NCBI RefSeq assembly: GCF_900128945.1
Contig: NZ_FQUD01000003.1
Location: 868,001-932,000 of the forward strand
Direction of reading: 5' to 3'
DNA from: Chryseobacterium sp. OV279
Lineage (GTDB): Bacteria; Bacteroidota; Bacteroidia; Flavobacteriales; Weeksellaceae
Length of the DNA stretch: 64,000 nt
In this document: positions 34,505-42,837 of the stretch, piece by piece
Position numbering within the stretch: the stretch's first letter is position 1
Layout of the letters: each line of letters starts with the position of its first letter
Notes under the pieces: model-generated
What the model was told of the DNA's origin: nothing
What the model saw: the letters and a program-made list of their open reading frames with translations, nothing else
Database searches by the model: none
Translations under genes and position numbers: made by a program

Positions 34505-34803
34505 AGAGCCAAGAGTCAAGAACCACGAATCAAGATGTCAGATTTCAGATTTCAGATATGAGACTTTTAGGCTAAGGTTGAAATTGATGTAAAAAATACT
34601 AATGGTGAGTTTTAAGTTGTAAAAGTTTAGAAACATTAGTTTGACGCAATCAAAATATTAGACATAGGCAATATTTATTACGAACTAGCAACTAGCAACC
34701 AGCAACCAGCAATCAGCAACTAGCAACTAGTAACTAGCAACTAGCAACCAGCAACCAGCAATCAGCAACTAGCAACTAGTAACTAGCAACTAGCAACTAG
34801 CAA
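34505..34803 (+). repeat. Composite heptad repeat, copy 3 (longest)
   Basis: Nine words in 7-base phase at 34505-34567 (AGAGCCA, AGAGTCA, AGAACCA, CGAATCA, AGATGTC, AGATTTC, AGATTTC, AGATATG, AGACTTT). Core TAAGGTTGAAATTGA (34573-34587), 12 bases, TAATGGTGA (34600-34608). TAGACATAG (34659-34667), then 17 AACTAGC-type units (34683-34801). Homologous in order and sequence to the inverted copy at 10275-10486. Confidence 0.8.
34683..34801 (+). repeat. 17-unit AACTAGC array with 49-bp higher-order period
   Basis: Units are AACTAGC with variants AACCAGC, AATCAGC and AACTAGT. The seven-unit pattern (two AACTAGC, two AACCAGC, AATCAGC, AACTAGC, AACTAGT) occurs twice exactly (34683-34731, 34732-34780), followed by three AACTAGC. 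So a 49-bp block was duplicated. Confidence 0.9.
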
Positions 34804-34990
34804 ATCTAATCAGACAACTCAACTCTTAAACAAACTCATATCCTACTCTCAAATCCGCGCTCCGTACCCCGTAACGTTCAAGCTTTTCAGCACATTGATC
34901 AAATATATTATTTTTAACATTCATTTTTTTATGATTTTAAAACAATCTTTTTTATAAATTTAGCTTTCCAATTTATATTAAACACATAGG

Positions 34991-36112
34991 ATGAGGTTTG
35001 AACTTTATACAGAAGAAAGCGACGACAGAACGGTGTACATCACCGGAAATTTCAACAACTGGAACCCGAGGGACTACAGTTATCAGCTTAAACAGCTGGA
35101 TTCACACAATTACTTCATAGAAATCAACAATGAAATTCTTCCCGATACCGTGGAATACAAATTCACAAAAGGCGGATGGGAAAACGTGGAACTCGATAAG
35201 TACGGAAATATCACCCCCAACCGGAAGGCTGATAAAGCAAAAGGGAAAACATCTGATAGCATTGAAAAGTGGAGGCTCAACTGGGGTCCTTTCAAAAAAG
35301 AATTTTTCCCGATCGCAGAAGTTATTTCCGAGGAATTCTACATTCCGCAGCTGGAACGGTACCGTAAAGTCTGGGCTGTACTGCCCTACGATTATTATGT
35401 AGCCGATAAAAGCTATCCGGTCCTTTATCTACAGGACGCTCAAAATCTTTTCAACGAAGGAAGCGGCTACGGAAACTGGGAAATCGACAAAAAGTTATCT
35501 ATCCTTGCGGAATATGGCCGTGGCGACGTCATTATCATTGCCATAGAACACGGCAGTGAAGAGCGTATCAAGGAATATATTTTTGACAACGACAATGTGG
35601 CCAACGGTTCTGAAGGAAAAAAGTACATCCGTTTCATTACCGATACGTTGAAACCTTTTGTGGACGAACATTACCGCACCAAAAAAGACCGCGACAATAC
35701 CGGAATCGGGGGTAGTTCTTTGGGTGCACTGATCAGTATTTACAGCGGATTCCTTTATCCGGAGGTTTATTCCAAACTGCTGATCTTCTCGCCTTCACTT
35801 TGGGTAGAGCCAAATAATAATTTCCCAATGATGAGCTTCAGGGTTCCGTTTAAAACTAAAATCTATCTCTACGGCGGCGGTCAGGAAGGGTCTAAAATGG
35901 TCAAAAGGATCCATGTTTTCGAAGAATATTTAAAACGCTGGGAAAAGAAAAATCTTTTTGATTTTGAATTCAGGACGAGCATTAATCCGGAAGGAACCCA
36001 CAGCGAATTTTACTGGTCACAGGAGTTCCCGAGAGCCATTGAATGGCTGTTCTATGACAACACGGAAAACCCTGTAGAAGTAAAACCACAACAACAAAGT
36101 ATTAAAAATTAA
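34991..36112 (+). CDS. Alpha/beta-hydrolase esterase with N-terminal glycogen-binding-like domain
   Basis: 373-aa protein. Residues 1-70 match a CBM48/AMPK-beta-like module (TVYITGNFNNWNPRDYSYQLKQLD), the same TGNFNNWN signature seen in GlgB next door. The rest is an esterase D-like domain (LPYDYYVADKSYPVLYLQDAQNLF) with nucleophile S243 in GGSSLGAL and a candidate catalytic His near GTHSEFYW. No signal peptide, so cytoplasmic. It lies 4 bases before the aminopeptidase gene. Either a glycogen-linked deacylase or the first gene of the ligase cluster downstream. Confidence 0.8.
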   Translation: MRFELYTEESDDRTVYITGNFNNWNPRDYSYQLKQLDSHNYFIEINNEILPDTVEYKFTKGGWENVELDKYGNITPNRKADKAKGKTSDSIEKWRLNWGPFKKEFFPIAEVISEEFYIPQLERYRKVWAVLPYDYYVADKSYPVLYLQDAQNLFNEGSGYGNWEIDKKLSILAEYGRGDVIIIAIEHGSEERIKEYIFDNDNVANGSEGKKYIRFITDTLKPFVDEHYRTKKDRDNTGIGGSSLGALISIYSGFLYPEVYSKLLIFSPSLWVEPNNNFPMMSFRVPFKTKIYLYGGGQEGSKMVKRIHVFEEYLKRWEKKNLFDFEFRTSINPEGTHSEFYWSQEFPRAIEWLFYDNTENPVEVKPQQQSIKN

Positions 36113-36116
36113 GTTT

Positions 36117-37532
36117 ATGAAATTAATCAATAAAAAAAATAAAAACTACACCCAAATCTTTCAACTTTTCACCGAAGAAGAATGGACAAAATCCAACAAA
36201 AATTATAATAAAAATGTTGCTTCTTTTTTTACCGGAAAGAAAAATGAAGTTTTCATCCACACTGACGACAAAAGCATTACTTATCTAATAGGTTTGGGCA
36301 AATCTACCTTACAGAATTTCGAGGTTCAGCAGGTAGCCGTTAAATTCTCCCAGACCCAAAAAGACAAGCTTCAGGCTGCCCCTACTCTGTTGGTGGCAGA
36401 TTTCCTGAAAGAAAAGCAGTTTGAAGAATTTGTAAAAGGACTGCTTTTCGGAACATACACTTATCCTTTTGATAAAAAACATGCTTGCTGGAATACTAAA
36501 TTTGAGATCCATTTCGAAAATATAAGTCAGAAAAAACTGGACGCTATAAGTTCAAAAGCCGAAGCTTTGGCTAACGGACAAACTGCCTGTCAGGAATGGC
36601 TGAATAAACCTGCCAATCTTAAGAAACCGGATATGCTCAGTCTGTATCTTAAAAATTTAGCCAAAAAACATGAATTAAAATACACCGTATTCAACAGGAA
36701 AAAATGTGAGGAACTGGGACTTGGTGCTTATCTGTCGGTGAATCAGGGAAGTGCTTATGATGCTGCTTTCACGATTATAGAGTATAAAACGACGGTTAAA
36801 AATGCCAAAACATTTGGACTGGTAGGAAAATGCGTCCTGTTTGATACCGGAGGCGTTTCACTAAAGAATCCGGACAATATGCATTATATGAAATCTGATA
36901 TGGGCGGCGCTACGGCTGTTATCGGAACCTTAATATACGCGGCAGAAATGAAACTTCCGGTGAATATCATTGCGGTGCTTCCTATTACGGATAATGCTAT
37001 TTCGGAGAAGGCTTTTCTTCCGAGTGATGTCATTACAGCTTATAACGGAAAAACTATTGAAGTTCTGAATACAGATGCGGAAGGCAGAATGATCCTGGCA
37101 GACGGACTTTCTTATCTGGCGAAAAACTACAAAACAGATTTCCTGATCGATCTTGCAACACTGACGGGAAGTTCAGTGAGAATGTTCGGAGATACCTGCG
37201 GAGCGATGTTCTCCAATAATGATGAATTGAAAAATCTTCTGGTAAAAACCGGAGATAACACCAACCAAAGGGTGTGGAATCTTCCTTTGTGGGACATCTG
37301 GAAAGACGACATCCAGTCTGATGTGGCTGATCTTAAAAATATCTCTATGAAACCTATCGGCGACTGCATTATAGCCGCTAAATTCCTGGAGCAGTTTATA
37401 GAAAATCACCCAAAATGGGCGCATCTGGATATTGCCGGCGTAGCATTCGGAAGTACGGGATATGCAAAGGAAAAAGCTGCAACCGGCTACGGAGTGCAGC
37501 TGCTGGCCGATTTAATTGAAAATTATCACTAA
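36117..37532 (+). CDS. M17 leucyl aminopeptidase
   Basis: 471-aa two-metal aminopeptidase removing N-terminal residues from peptides. The C-terminal catalytic domain has all expected ligands: K238 and D243 in GLVGKCVLFDTGG, K250, D261 in MKSDMGG, D320 and E322 in NTDAEGR, and R324. The N-terminal 150 residues are divergent, as usual for M17. Cytoplasmic. Coupled to the esterase gene (4-base gap) and 140 bases upstream of the first ATP-grasp gene, so it could process a peptide product made there. Confidence 0.9.
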   Translation: MKLINKKNKNYTQIFQLFTEEEWTKSNKNYNKNVASFFTGKKNEVFIHTDDKSITYLIGLGKSTLQNFEVQQVAVKFSQTQKDKLQAAPTLLVADFLKEKQFEEFVKGLLFGTYTYPFDKKHACWNTKFEIHFENISQKKLDAISSKAEALANGQTACQEWLNKPANLKKPDMLSLYLKNLAKKHELKYTVFNRKKCEELGLGAYLSVNQGSAYDAAFTIIEYKTTVKNAKTFGLVGKCVLFDTGGVSLKNPDNMHYMKSDMGGATAVIGTLIYAAEMKLPVNIIAVLPITDNAISEKAFLPSDVITAYNGKTIEVLNTDAEGRMILADGLSYLAKNYKTDFLIDLATLTGSSVRMFGDTCGAMFSNNDELKNLLVKTGDNTNQRVWNLPLWDIWKDDIQSDVADLKNISMKPIGDCIIAAKFLEQFIENHPKWAHLDIAGVAFGSTGYAKEKAATGYGVQLLADLIENYH

Positions 37533-37672
37533 AAATTAGTTTTTTTCAAAATTTCTCTGTATACTTGATTGTACATTCTCAAAAACGCAGTTAATTCATG
37601 TTTTTAACATTAATTAATCAATAAAAAATTGCTTTTATTTTTGATAATTTACTAAAAATTAAAAAACATTAT

Positions 37673-38884
37673 ATGGAGGAGAAAATTATAGTATGTATTT
37701 CGTGCTATTACAAGGGCTATGATTTCATAGATGAAATGAAGAAGCTCGGTAACAAAGTGATTTTGGTAACATCGGAGGGTCTTAAAGAAAAAAACTGGCC
37801 CTGGCACGCCATCGATGAGGTATTTTATATGACAGAATTAAGACCGTCCGTCTGGAATCTGGATCATCTGGTTCAGGGATTTTCCCATCTTATGACCACC
37901 AGAAAAATAGATGCAGTAGTGGCACTTGATGACTATGATGTAGAAAAGGCGGCGTTGATCAGAGAAACATTCCGTATCCCCGGGATGGGACAGACTACCC
38001 ACCGGTATTTCAGAGATAAACTGGCAATGCGCCAGAAGGCAAAAGATTCGGGAATCAGTGTTCCCGAGTTTACGGCTGTTTTTAATAATGACGAAGTCAA
38101 CAGCTTTATAGAAAAAGTTCCTGCTCCGTGGGTCTTAAAACCAAGATCGGAAGCCTCTGCATCCGGGATTAAAAAGTTTTCTTCCAAAGATGAACTGTGG
38201 GCGGAACTGAATACATTGGGAGAAGAACGTCACCTGTTTTTGCTGGAAAGCTTTAAGCCTGGTGATGTATACCATGTGGACAGTCTGACCTTTAATAAAG
38301 AAATTGTATTTACTTCTGCTTCAAAATACCTGGCTCCGCCGATGCAGGTTTCTCACGAAGGCGGCGTATTCAGATCAAAAACACTGGGAAGATATTCTGA
38401 AGAATTTAAAGCGCTTGATGAAGCCAATACCAAAGTTTTATCCAATTTTGGCCTTCTGAACGGAGCTACCCACACCGAATTTATCCGTGGAAAAGCAGAT
38501 GGAAAATGGTATTTCCTTGAAACTTCTTCCAGAGTGGGCGGTGCACATATTCCGGATTTGGTAGAAGCCTCAAGCAATATTAATATCTGGCGAGAATGGG
38601 CCAAAATTGAAGATGCTCTGCTGCGCGGAAAAAGCTACCAAGCTTCAAAACCTACAGGTTACTACTCAGGACTGATTATCGCCCTGATCAAAGATAAAGA
38701 GCCGGACTATACCGCTTTTGAAAGTGAGGAAGCCATCAAATTTCTTCCGATCGACCACCATGTCGGAATTGTTTACAAATCTACCGATCCGGATATCATA
38801 CAGGAAAGATTAGACAGCGCTGCAGAAAAGATACAGGCAGAAATGCTGAATATTCTCCCACCGAAAAGCAAACTGACAAGCTAA
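37673..38884 (+). CDS. ATP-grasp ligase (first of cluster)
   Basis: 403-aa ATP-grasp enzyme of the carboxylate-amine/thiol ligase group, activating a carboxylate as acyl phosphate. A Rossmann-like pre-grasp domain (about 1-105) ends in FRDKLAMRQKAKDSGISVPEF, then PWVLKPRSEASASGIKKF (ATP-binding Lys, about 153-170), FLLESFKPGDVYHVDSLTF, and WYFLETSSRVGGAHIPDLVEAS with the Mg-binding Glu. It resembles the D-Ala-D-Ala ligase/carbamoyl phosphate synthase-like superfamily members annotated only as ATP-grasp. Substrates unknown. Followed by a hydrolase gene 25 bases on. Confidence 0.88.
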   Translation: MEEKIIVCISCYYKGYDFIDEMKKLGNKVILVTSEGLKEKNWPWHAIDEVFYMTELRPSVWNLDHLVQGFSHLMTTRKIDAVVALDDYDVEKAALIRETFRIPGMGQTTHRYFRDKLAMRQKAKDSGISVPEFTAVFNNDEVNSFIEKVPAPWVLKPRSEASASGIKKFSSKDELWAELNTLGEERHLFLLESFKPGDVYHVDSLTFNKEIVFTSASKYLAPPMQVSHEGGVFRSKTLGRYSEEFKALDEANTKVLSNFGLLNGATHTEFIRGKADGKWYFLETSSRVGGAHIPDLVEASSNINIWREWAKIEDALLRGKSYQASKPTGYYSGLIIALIKDKEPDYTAFESEEAIKFLPIDHHVGIVYKSTDPDIIQERLDSAAEKIQAEMLNILPPKSKLTS

Positions 38885-38909
38885 AAACCATAACAAAAGA
38901 AATTTATCA

Positions 38910-39623
38910 ATGCCGCATATAGAACATACAGATTATTACTCCAATATATTAGGAACAAGCCTTAAAATAGAAGTGACGGGACATTACGGACATCCGATCA
39001 TTATGTTTCCTACTTCTCAGGGGCAGTATACCCAAAATCACGATTTCCATCTGAATGGAAGCATCAACTGGTTTATAGAACAGGGAAAAGTGAAACTTTA
39101 TAATATTCAGACCATTGATGGCTGGAGTTTTTATGATGAAAAGATTTCTCCCCAGAAAAGAATTAAGAATTACGAGCTGTATGTGCAGTTTCTGATTCAG
39201 GAATTTATTCCATACATCCAGAAGATTCATAAAACACACCGTGTCGCAGTGGCCGGAGCAAGTTTCGGAGGGTACCATGCCGCTAATTTTGCTTTCCGGT
39301 TTCCGGATGTGGTTTCGCATCTGTTCTGTCTTTCGGGAGCTTTCAGCATCAGGAATTTCATGGACGGATACTCGGATGAGCTGGTTTATTTTAACTGTCC
39401 GAGAGAATTTGTAAAGAACGACGAAGCCTGGAAATACAAGCATATGCACATCGTTCTGAGTACTTCAGATCAGGACATCTGCAGGGACAAAAACATCGAA
39501 ATGGCTGAAATCCTAAGCTCAAAAGGCATCGACTTCTGGTATGATGAGAGAAAATGGATCAATCATGACTGGCCGTTATGGAGAATGGTATTTCCAACAT
39601 TTATAAGTACTTTTTTTTCGTAA
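38910..39623 (+). CDS. Alpha/beta hydrolase (esterase-like) in ligase cluster
   Basis: 237-aa esterase D-like hydrolase. Nucleophile S118 in VAGASFGGYHAANFAFRFPDV, an oxyanion-type turn near IMFPTSQGQYTQNHDF, and a candidate catalytic His in WINHDWPLWRMVFP at the C-terminus. No signal peptide. It lies between two ATP-grasp genes, separated by 25 and 59 bases, so it most likely acts in the same pathway: thioester or ester hydrolysis, or acyl transfer, on the cluster's product. Substrate not known. Confidence 0.82.
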   Translation: MPHIEHTDYYSNILGTSLKIEVTGHYGHPIIMFPTSQGQYTQNHDFHLNGSINWFIEQGKVKLYNIQTIDGWSFYDEKISPQKRIKNYELYVQFLIQEFIPYIQKIHKTHRVAVAGASFGGYHAANFAFRFPDVVSHLFCLSGAFSIRNFMDGYSDELVYFNCPREFVKNDEAWKYKHMHIVLSTSDQDICRDKNIEMAEILSSKGIDFWYDERKWINHDWPLWRMVFPTFISTFFS

Positions 39624-39682
39624 AAAGCAGTACATTTAAGAAGATAAAAAATAAAACATACACCAATTTAAAAACAGAAATT

Positions 39683-40636
39683 ATGGCAAAAAAAGTGGGA
39701 ATTCTATTCGGTATGGAAGATACGTTTCCTTGGGCGTTTATCGACAAGGTGAATGAACTGGGCGGCGGCGAAATCATTGCTGAACCTGTTAATATCGACA
39801 AACTGGAACAGGGTGCTGATTACGGCTATGCAGTCATTATCGACAGAATTTCGCAGGATGTTCCTTTTTACAGAGCGTATTTAAAAAATGCTGCACTTAA
39901 CGGAACTTATGTAATTAATAATCCATTCTGGTGGAGTGCAGATGAAAAATTTTTCAATAATGCACTGATGTCAAAACTGGGAATTCCGCTTCCGAAAACG
40001 GTACTTCTTCCTTCACACGAAAGGCCAACGGATACTTCAGAAACTTCATTCAGAAACCTGAAGTTCCCTCACGACTGGGAATATATTTTCGATTATGTAG
40101 GATTTCCTGCTTATATGAAACCTCACGACGGCGGTGGATGGAAAAGTGTCTACAGAGTGGAAAATCCGGATGATCTTTGGAACAAATTAAGCGAAACAGA
40201 GCAACTTGTGATGATGGTTCAGGAAGAGATTGTTTTCGACGATTATTACAGGGTGTATTGCCTGGGCAAAAAATACGTCCACATCATGCCATATGAGCCG
40301 CGTAATGCGCATCATCTGAGGTATGCGACCACGCATCAGACCAAAGGAGCAGAACTGGAAAAATTATTAAAAACCATTCATGATTATACCATTACCATGA
40401 ATGAAGCACTGGGCTATGATTTCAATACAGTAGAATTTGCGATCAGAGACGGAATTCCATATGCGATTGATTTCTGTAATCCGGCTCCTGATGCAGATAG
40501 AAACTCGGTAGGTGAAGAAAACTTTGCATGGATTGTAGAACATTCCGCCAAACTGGCCATTGAAAAAGCAAAAGAATATGTTCCGGGGAAACCTAATATC
40601 TCTTGGGGTACTTTTGTAAAAGACTCCGTAAAATAA
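39683..40636 (+). CDS. ATP-grasp ligase (second of cluster)
   Basis: 317-aa ATP-grasp enzyme distinct from the first. Pre-grasp domain MAKKVGILFGMEDTFPWAFIDKVNELG, then NNALMSKLGIPLPKTVLLP, PAYMKPHDGGGWKSVYRV (ATP-binding Lys and Gly-rich loop), MMVQEEIVFDDYYRVYCLG, and the metal-binding end FNTVEFAIRDGIPYAIDFCNPAPD. The start at 39683 is chosen because the upstream extension to 39578 overlaps the hydrolase gene. Two non-identical grasp ligases in one operon suggest two successive amide bonds. Confidence 0.88.
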   Translation: MAKKVGILFGMEDTFPWAFIDKVNELGGGEIIAEPVNIDKLEQGADYGYAVIIDRISQDVPFYRAYLKNAALNGTYVINNPFWWSADEKFFNNALMSKLGIPLPKTVLLPSHERPTDTSETSFRNLKFPHDWEYIFDYVGFPAYMKPHDGGGWKSVYRVENPDDLWNKLSETEQLVMMVQEEIVFDDYYRVYCLGKKYVHIMPYEPRNAHHLRYATTHQTKGAELEKLLKTIHDYTITMNEALGYDFNTVEFAIRDGIPYAIDFCNPAPDADRNSVGEENFAWIVEHSAKLAIEKAKEYVPGKPNISWGTFVKDSVK

Positions 40637-40666
40637 CCATTAAAAAATAAAAAAACACGAAAAAAA

Positions 40667-41785
40667 ATGCATCAGTTTACTATTGGAATCGAGGAAGAAT
40701 ATCAGATCATTGATGTTGAGAGCAGAGACTTAATATCTCATGTTTCGAAAATAATTGAAGGTGGAAAAGCGGTTTTAAGTGAGAATTTAAAACACGAGAT
40801 GCACGAATCCATGATTGAAATGGAAACCGGCATCTGCCAGAATATCAAGGAAGCCAGAGCGGAACTGACCAATCTGAGAAGACATTTGATCAACACAGCC
40901 CATGAACAGGGTCTTCGGGTAGCCGGAGGCGGAACTCACCCTTTTTCAAACTGGGAGCACAATACGATCACGAACGGTGAACGTTATAACAAGATCGTAG
41001 ACGATATGGGTGATGTGGCCCGCGGAAATCTGATTTTCGGACTTCACGTTCATATCGGAATCCCCAACCGTGAAGAAGGTGTAAGGATTCAGAATGTGAT
41101 GCGTTATTTTCTGCCGCACGTCTATGCGCTTTCTACGAACTCTCCTTTCTGGATCGGAAGAAATACAGGGTTCAAATCTTACAGACAGGAAATTTTTGTG
41201 AAATTCCCGAGAACGGGTATTCCCAGCTATTTCAATTCACTGGCTGAGTTTGACAGTTATGTAGAACTTCTGGTAAAAACGGGAACCATTGATAATGCCA
41301 AGAAAATCTGGTGGGATCTGCGTGTACACCCGTTCTACCCAACCATTGAGTTCAGAATCTGCGACATGCCTTTAAGGATAGAAGAAACGGTTTGTATGGC
41401 TGCCATTATGCAGAGTCTGGTCGCGAAAATCTATAAACTTCATCAGCAGAATTTAAGTTTCAGAAGTTACAGAAGATTATTACTGAACGAGAACAAATGG
41501 AGAGCCTCCAAAAGTGGTATTGAAGCCCATCTGATCGATTTCGGGAAAGAAGAATCCGTTCCTTATCCTCACCTGTTGAAGGAGCTTCTGGAATTCATTG
41601 ATGACGTTGTCGATGATCTTGACTGCAGAAAAGAAGTTGAGTACGCGTGGACTATTCTCGAAAACGGAACAGGAGCCGACAGACAGCTTAAAGTCTTTAA
41701 TGAGACCGGCGATCTTACCAAAGTAGTAGACTACATGATCTCAGAAACTGAGTATGGCATAACACATGGCGAAACCGCTTCATAA
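40667..41785 (+). CDS. GCS2-type carboxylate-amine ligase (YbdK family)
   Basis: 372-aa glutamate-cysteine ligase type 2-like enzyme (glutamine synthetase fold). FTIGIEEEYQIID at the N-terminus carries the metal-binding Glu cluster, and IGTHPFSNW-like GGGTHPFSNWEHN, FGLHVHIGIPNREEG and RVHPFYPTIEFRICDMPLRIEE are the conserved blocks. E. coli YbdK has weak gamma-glutamylcysteine ligase activity, and cluster members are proposed to act on other amino acids or peptides. 30 bases after the second ATP-grasp gene: same transcript. Confidence 0.9.
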   Translation: MHQFTIGIEEEYQIIDVESRDLISHVSKIIEGGKAVLSENLKHEMHESMIEMETGICQNIKEARAELTNLRRHLINTAHEQGLRVAGGGTHPFSNWEHNTITNGERYNKIVDDMGDVARGNLIFGLHVHIGIPNREEGVRIQNVMRYFLPHVYALSTNSPFWIGRNTGFKSYRQEIFVKFPRTGIPSYFNSLAEFDSYVELLVKTGTIDNAKKIWWDLRVHPFYPTIEFRICDMPLRIEETVCMAAIMQSLVAKIYKLHQQNLSFRSYRRLLLNENKWRASKSGIEAHLIDFGKEESVPYPHLLKELLEFIDDVVDDLDCRKEVEYAWTILENGTGADRQLKVFNETGDLTKVVDYMISETEYGITHGETAS

Positions 41786-41794
41786 TATTTTCGG

Positions 41795-41802
41795 TAACTT
41801 TG
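41795..41802 (+). promoter_or_regulatory. -7-like box before the amidotransferase gene
   Basis: TAACTTTG, 18 bases before the ATG at 41821, in the 35-base gap after the GCS2 gene. Could be an internal promoter. No -33 seen. Confidence 0.35.
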
Positions 41803-41820
41803 TAAAAAATATGAAGTAGT

Positions 41821-42654
41821 ATGAAAGATATTCGAATCGCATTGATAGACATGAACAACAATCATGTGAATCAAGGCTTTAGAAATATTAAAGAGATTTC
41901 GGAAGCATTCCAGCAGAGCTCTGAAGAACATGTAATCATCGAAACATTTGATGTAAGGTTTAAAAATGAAATGCCTAACATCGAAGATTTTGACATCTTT
42001 ATTTCTTCAGGCGGCCCGGGAAATCCTCACAGAGAAGGCTTGGAATGGGAAGACCGGTATGCCGCTTTTTTGGACTCTGTCCTAGAGCACAACCAATACA
42101 ATGAAGATAAAAAATATCTTTTCCTGATCTGCCATTCATTCCAACTGGCGAGCATTCACTGGAAACTGGGAAATATCTGCAAAAGAAGATCTTATTCTTT
42201 CGGGGTAATGCCGGTTCACAAAACAGAGGATGGAGAACAGGAGTTTTTGTTCAAAAATCTTCAGGATCCTTTCTACGCTGTAGATTCAAGAGCTTATCAG
42301 TTCATTGAACCGGATGTGGAACGTTTTGATAAATTAGGTATGAAAATCATGGCTATCGAAAAATCCAGACCGCATATCGATCTGGAAAGAGCGGTAATGG
42401 CGGTTCGTTTCTCTGATGAAATATTCGGGACCCAATTCCATCCGGAAGCTGATCCAAAAGGCATGATTGAAAATCTGAAAGACGAAAAAAATAAAACGGC
42501 AATGATCGAGAACTTCGGAATGGAGAAATATCTTGAAACGGTAGACAGAATAGATGATGAAGACAAGATTATCCTTACCAGAAGCCAGATCTTACCGAGA
42601 TTCCTTCAGTCTGCAAAAAAAAACATTTTGAAGGGAAGTGAAGTTTTAGCTTAA
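41821..42654 (+). CDS. Class I glutamine amidotransferase-like protein
   Basis: 277-aa GAT-I domain protein resembling the glutaminase part of GMP synthase. FISSGGPGNPHREG is the oxyanion region. The catalytic Cys is C104 (FLICHSFQLA) and the pair H207/E209 is in GTQFHPEADP, so the triad is complete. The C-terminal 60 residues extend past the domain. It either supplies ammonia from glutamine to one of the ligases upstream or hydrolyses a gamma-glutamyl bond of their product. Last gene of the apparent cluster. Confidence 0.88.
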   Translation: MKDIRIALIDMNNNHVNQGFRNIKEISEAFQQSSEEHVIIETFDVRFKNEMPNIEDFDIFISSGGPGNPHREGLEWEDRYAAFLDSVLEHNQYNEDKKYLFLICHSFQLASIHWKLGNICKRRSYSFGVMPVHKTEDGEQEFLFKNLQDPFYAVDSRAYQFIEPDVERFDKLGMKIMAIEKSRPHIDLERAVMAVRFSDEIFGTQFHPEADPKGMIENLKDEKNKTAMIENFGMEKYLETVDRIDDEDKIILTRSQILPRFLQSAKKNILKGSEVLA

Positions 42655-42671
42655 GTTTTTTTATACAATAA

Positions 42672-42750
42672 ATGCTTCGACTCCGCTCAGCATGACAATG
42701 CTGAAAAACAGTCAGTATTAGAGGTGTCTTGCTTAGCGGAGTCGAAGCAT
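42672..42750. repeat. Long hairpin-forming palindromic element (ATGCTTCGACTCCGCT arms)
   Basis: A 21-base arm beginning ATGCTTCGACTCCGCT (42672-42692) pairs with 42730-42750 with one mismatch. The loop is 37 bases. Such TTCGACTCCGCTCAGC-type elements are typical dispersed repeats in flavobacteria. Confidence 0.75.
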
Positions 42751-42784
42751 CATTAATAAAAATTGTATTAACAACAATACAACT

Positions 42785-42813
42785 AAAAATCGGGCAGAAA
42801 TGCTCGATTTTTT
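42785..42813 (+). terminator. Terminator after the ligase cluster
   Basis: Stem AAAATCGGGCA/TGCTCGATTTT with one G-T pair (42786-42796, 42801-42811) and a T run. It sits 25 bases before the next ATG, so it could also act as an attenuator. Confidence 0.7.
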
Positions 42814-42837
42814 AAAATCAAATCACAAAGAAAAAAT

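Larger units (their letters stand above)
34386..34990. other. 605-bp divergent intergenic region, mostly repeat
   Basis: Between divergent glgB and the CBM48-esterase gene. It contains composite heptad repeat copy 3 (34505-34803). Left flank has the glgB upstream sequence, and the right flank (34810-34990) holds AT-rich sequence with TATAAATTTAG-like promoter elements close to 34955. No ORF worth calling. Confidence 0.55.

Noticed and set aside
39578..39682. Upstream start for the second ATP-grasp gene
   Set aside because: It would overlap the hydrolase gene by 46 bases and adds low-complexity sequence. MAKKVGILFG at 39683 is the natural start.
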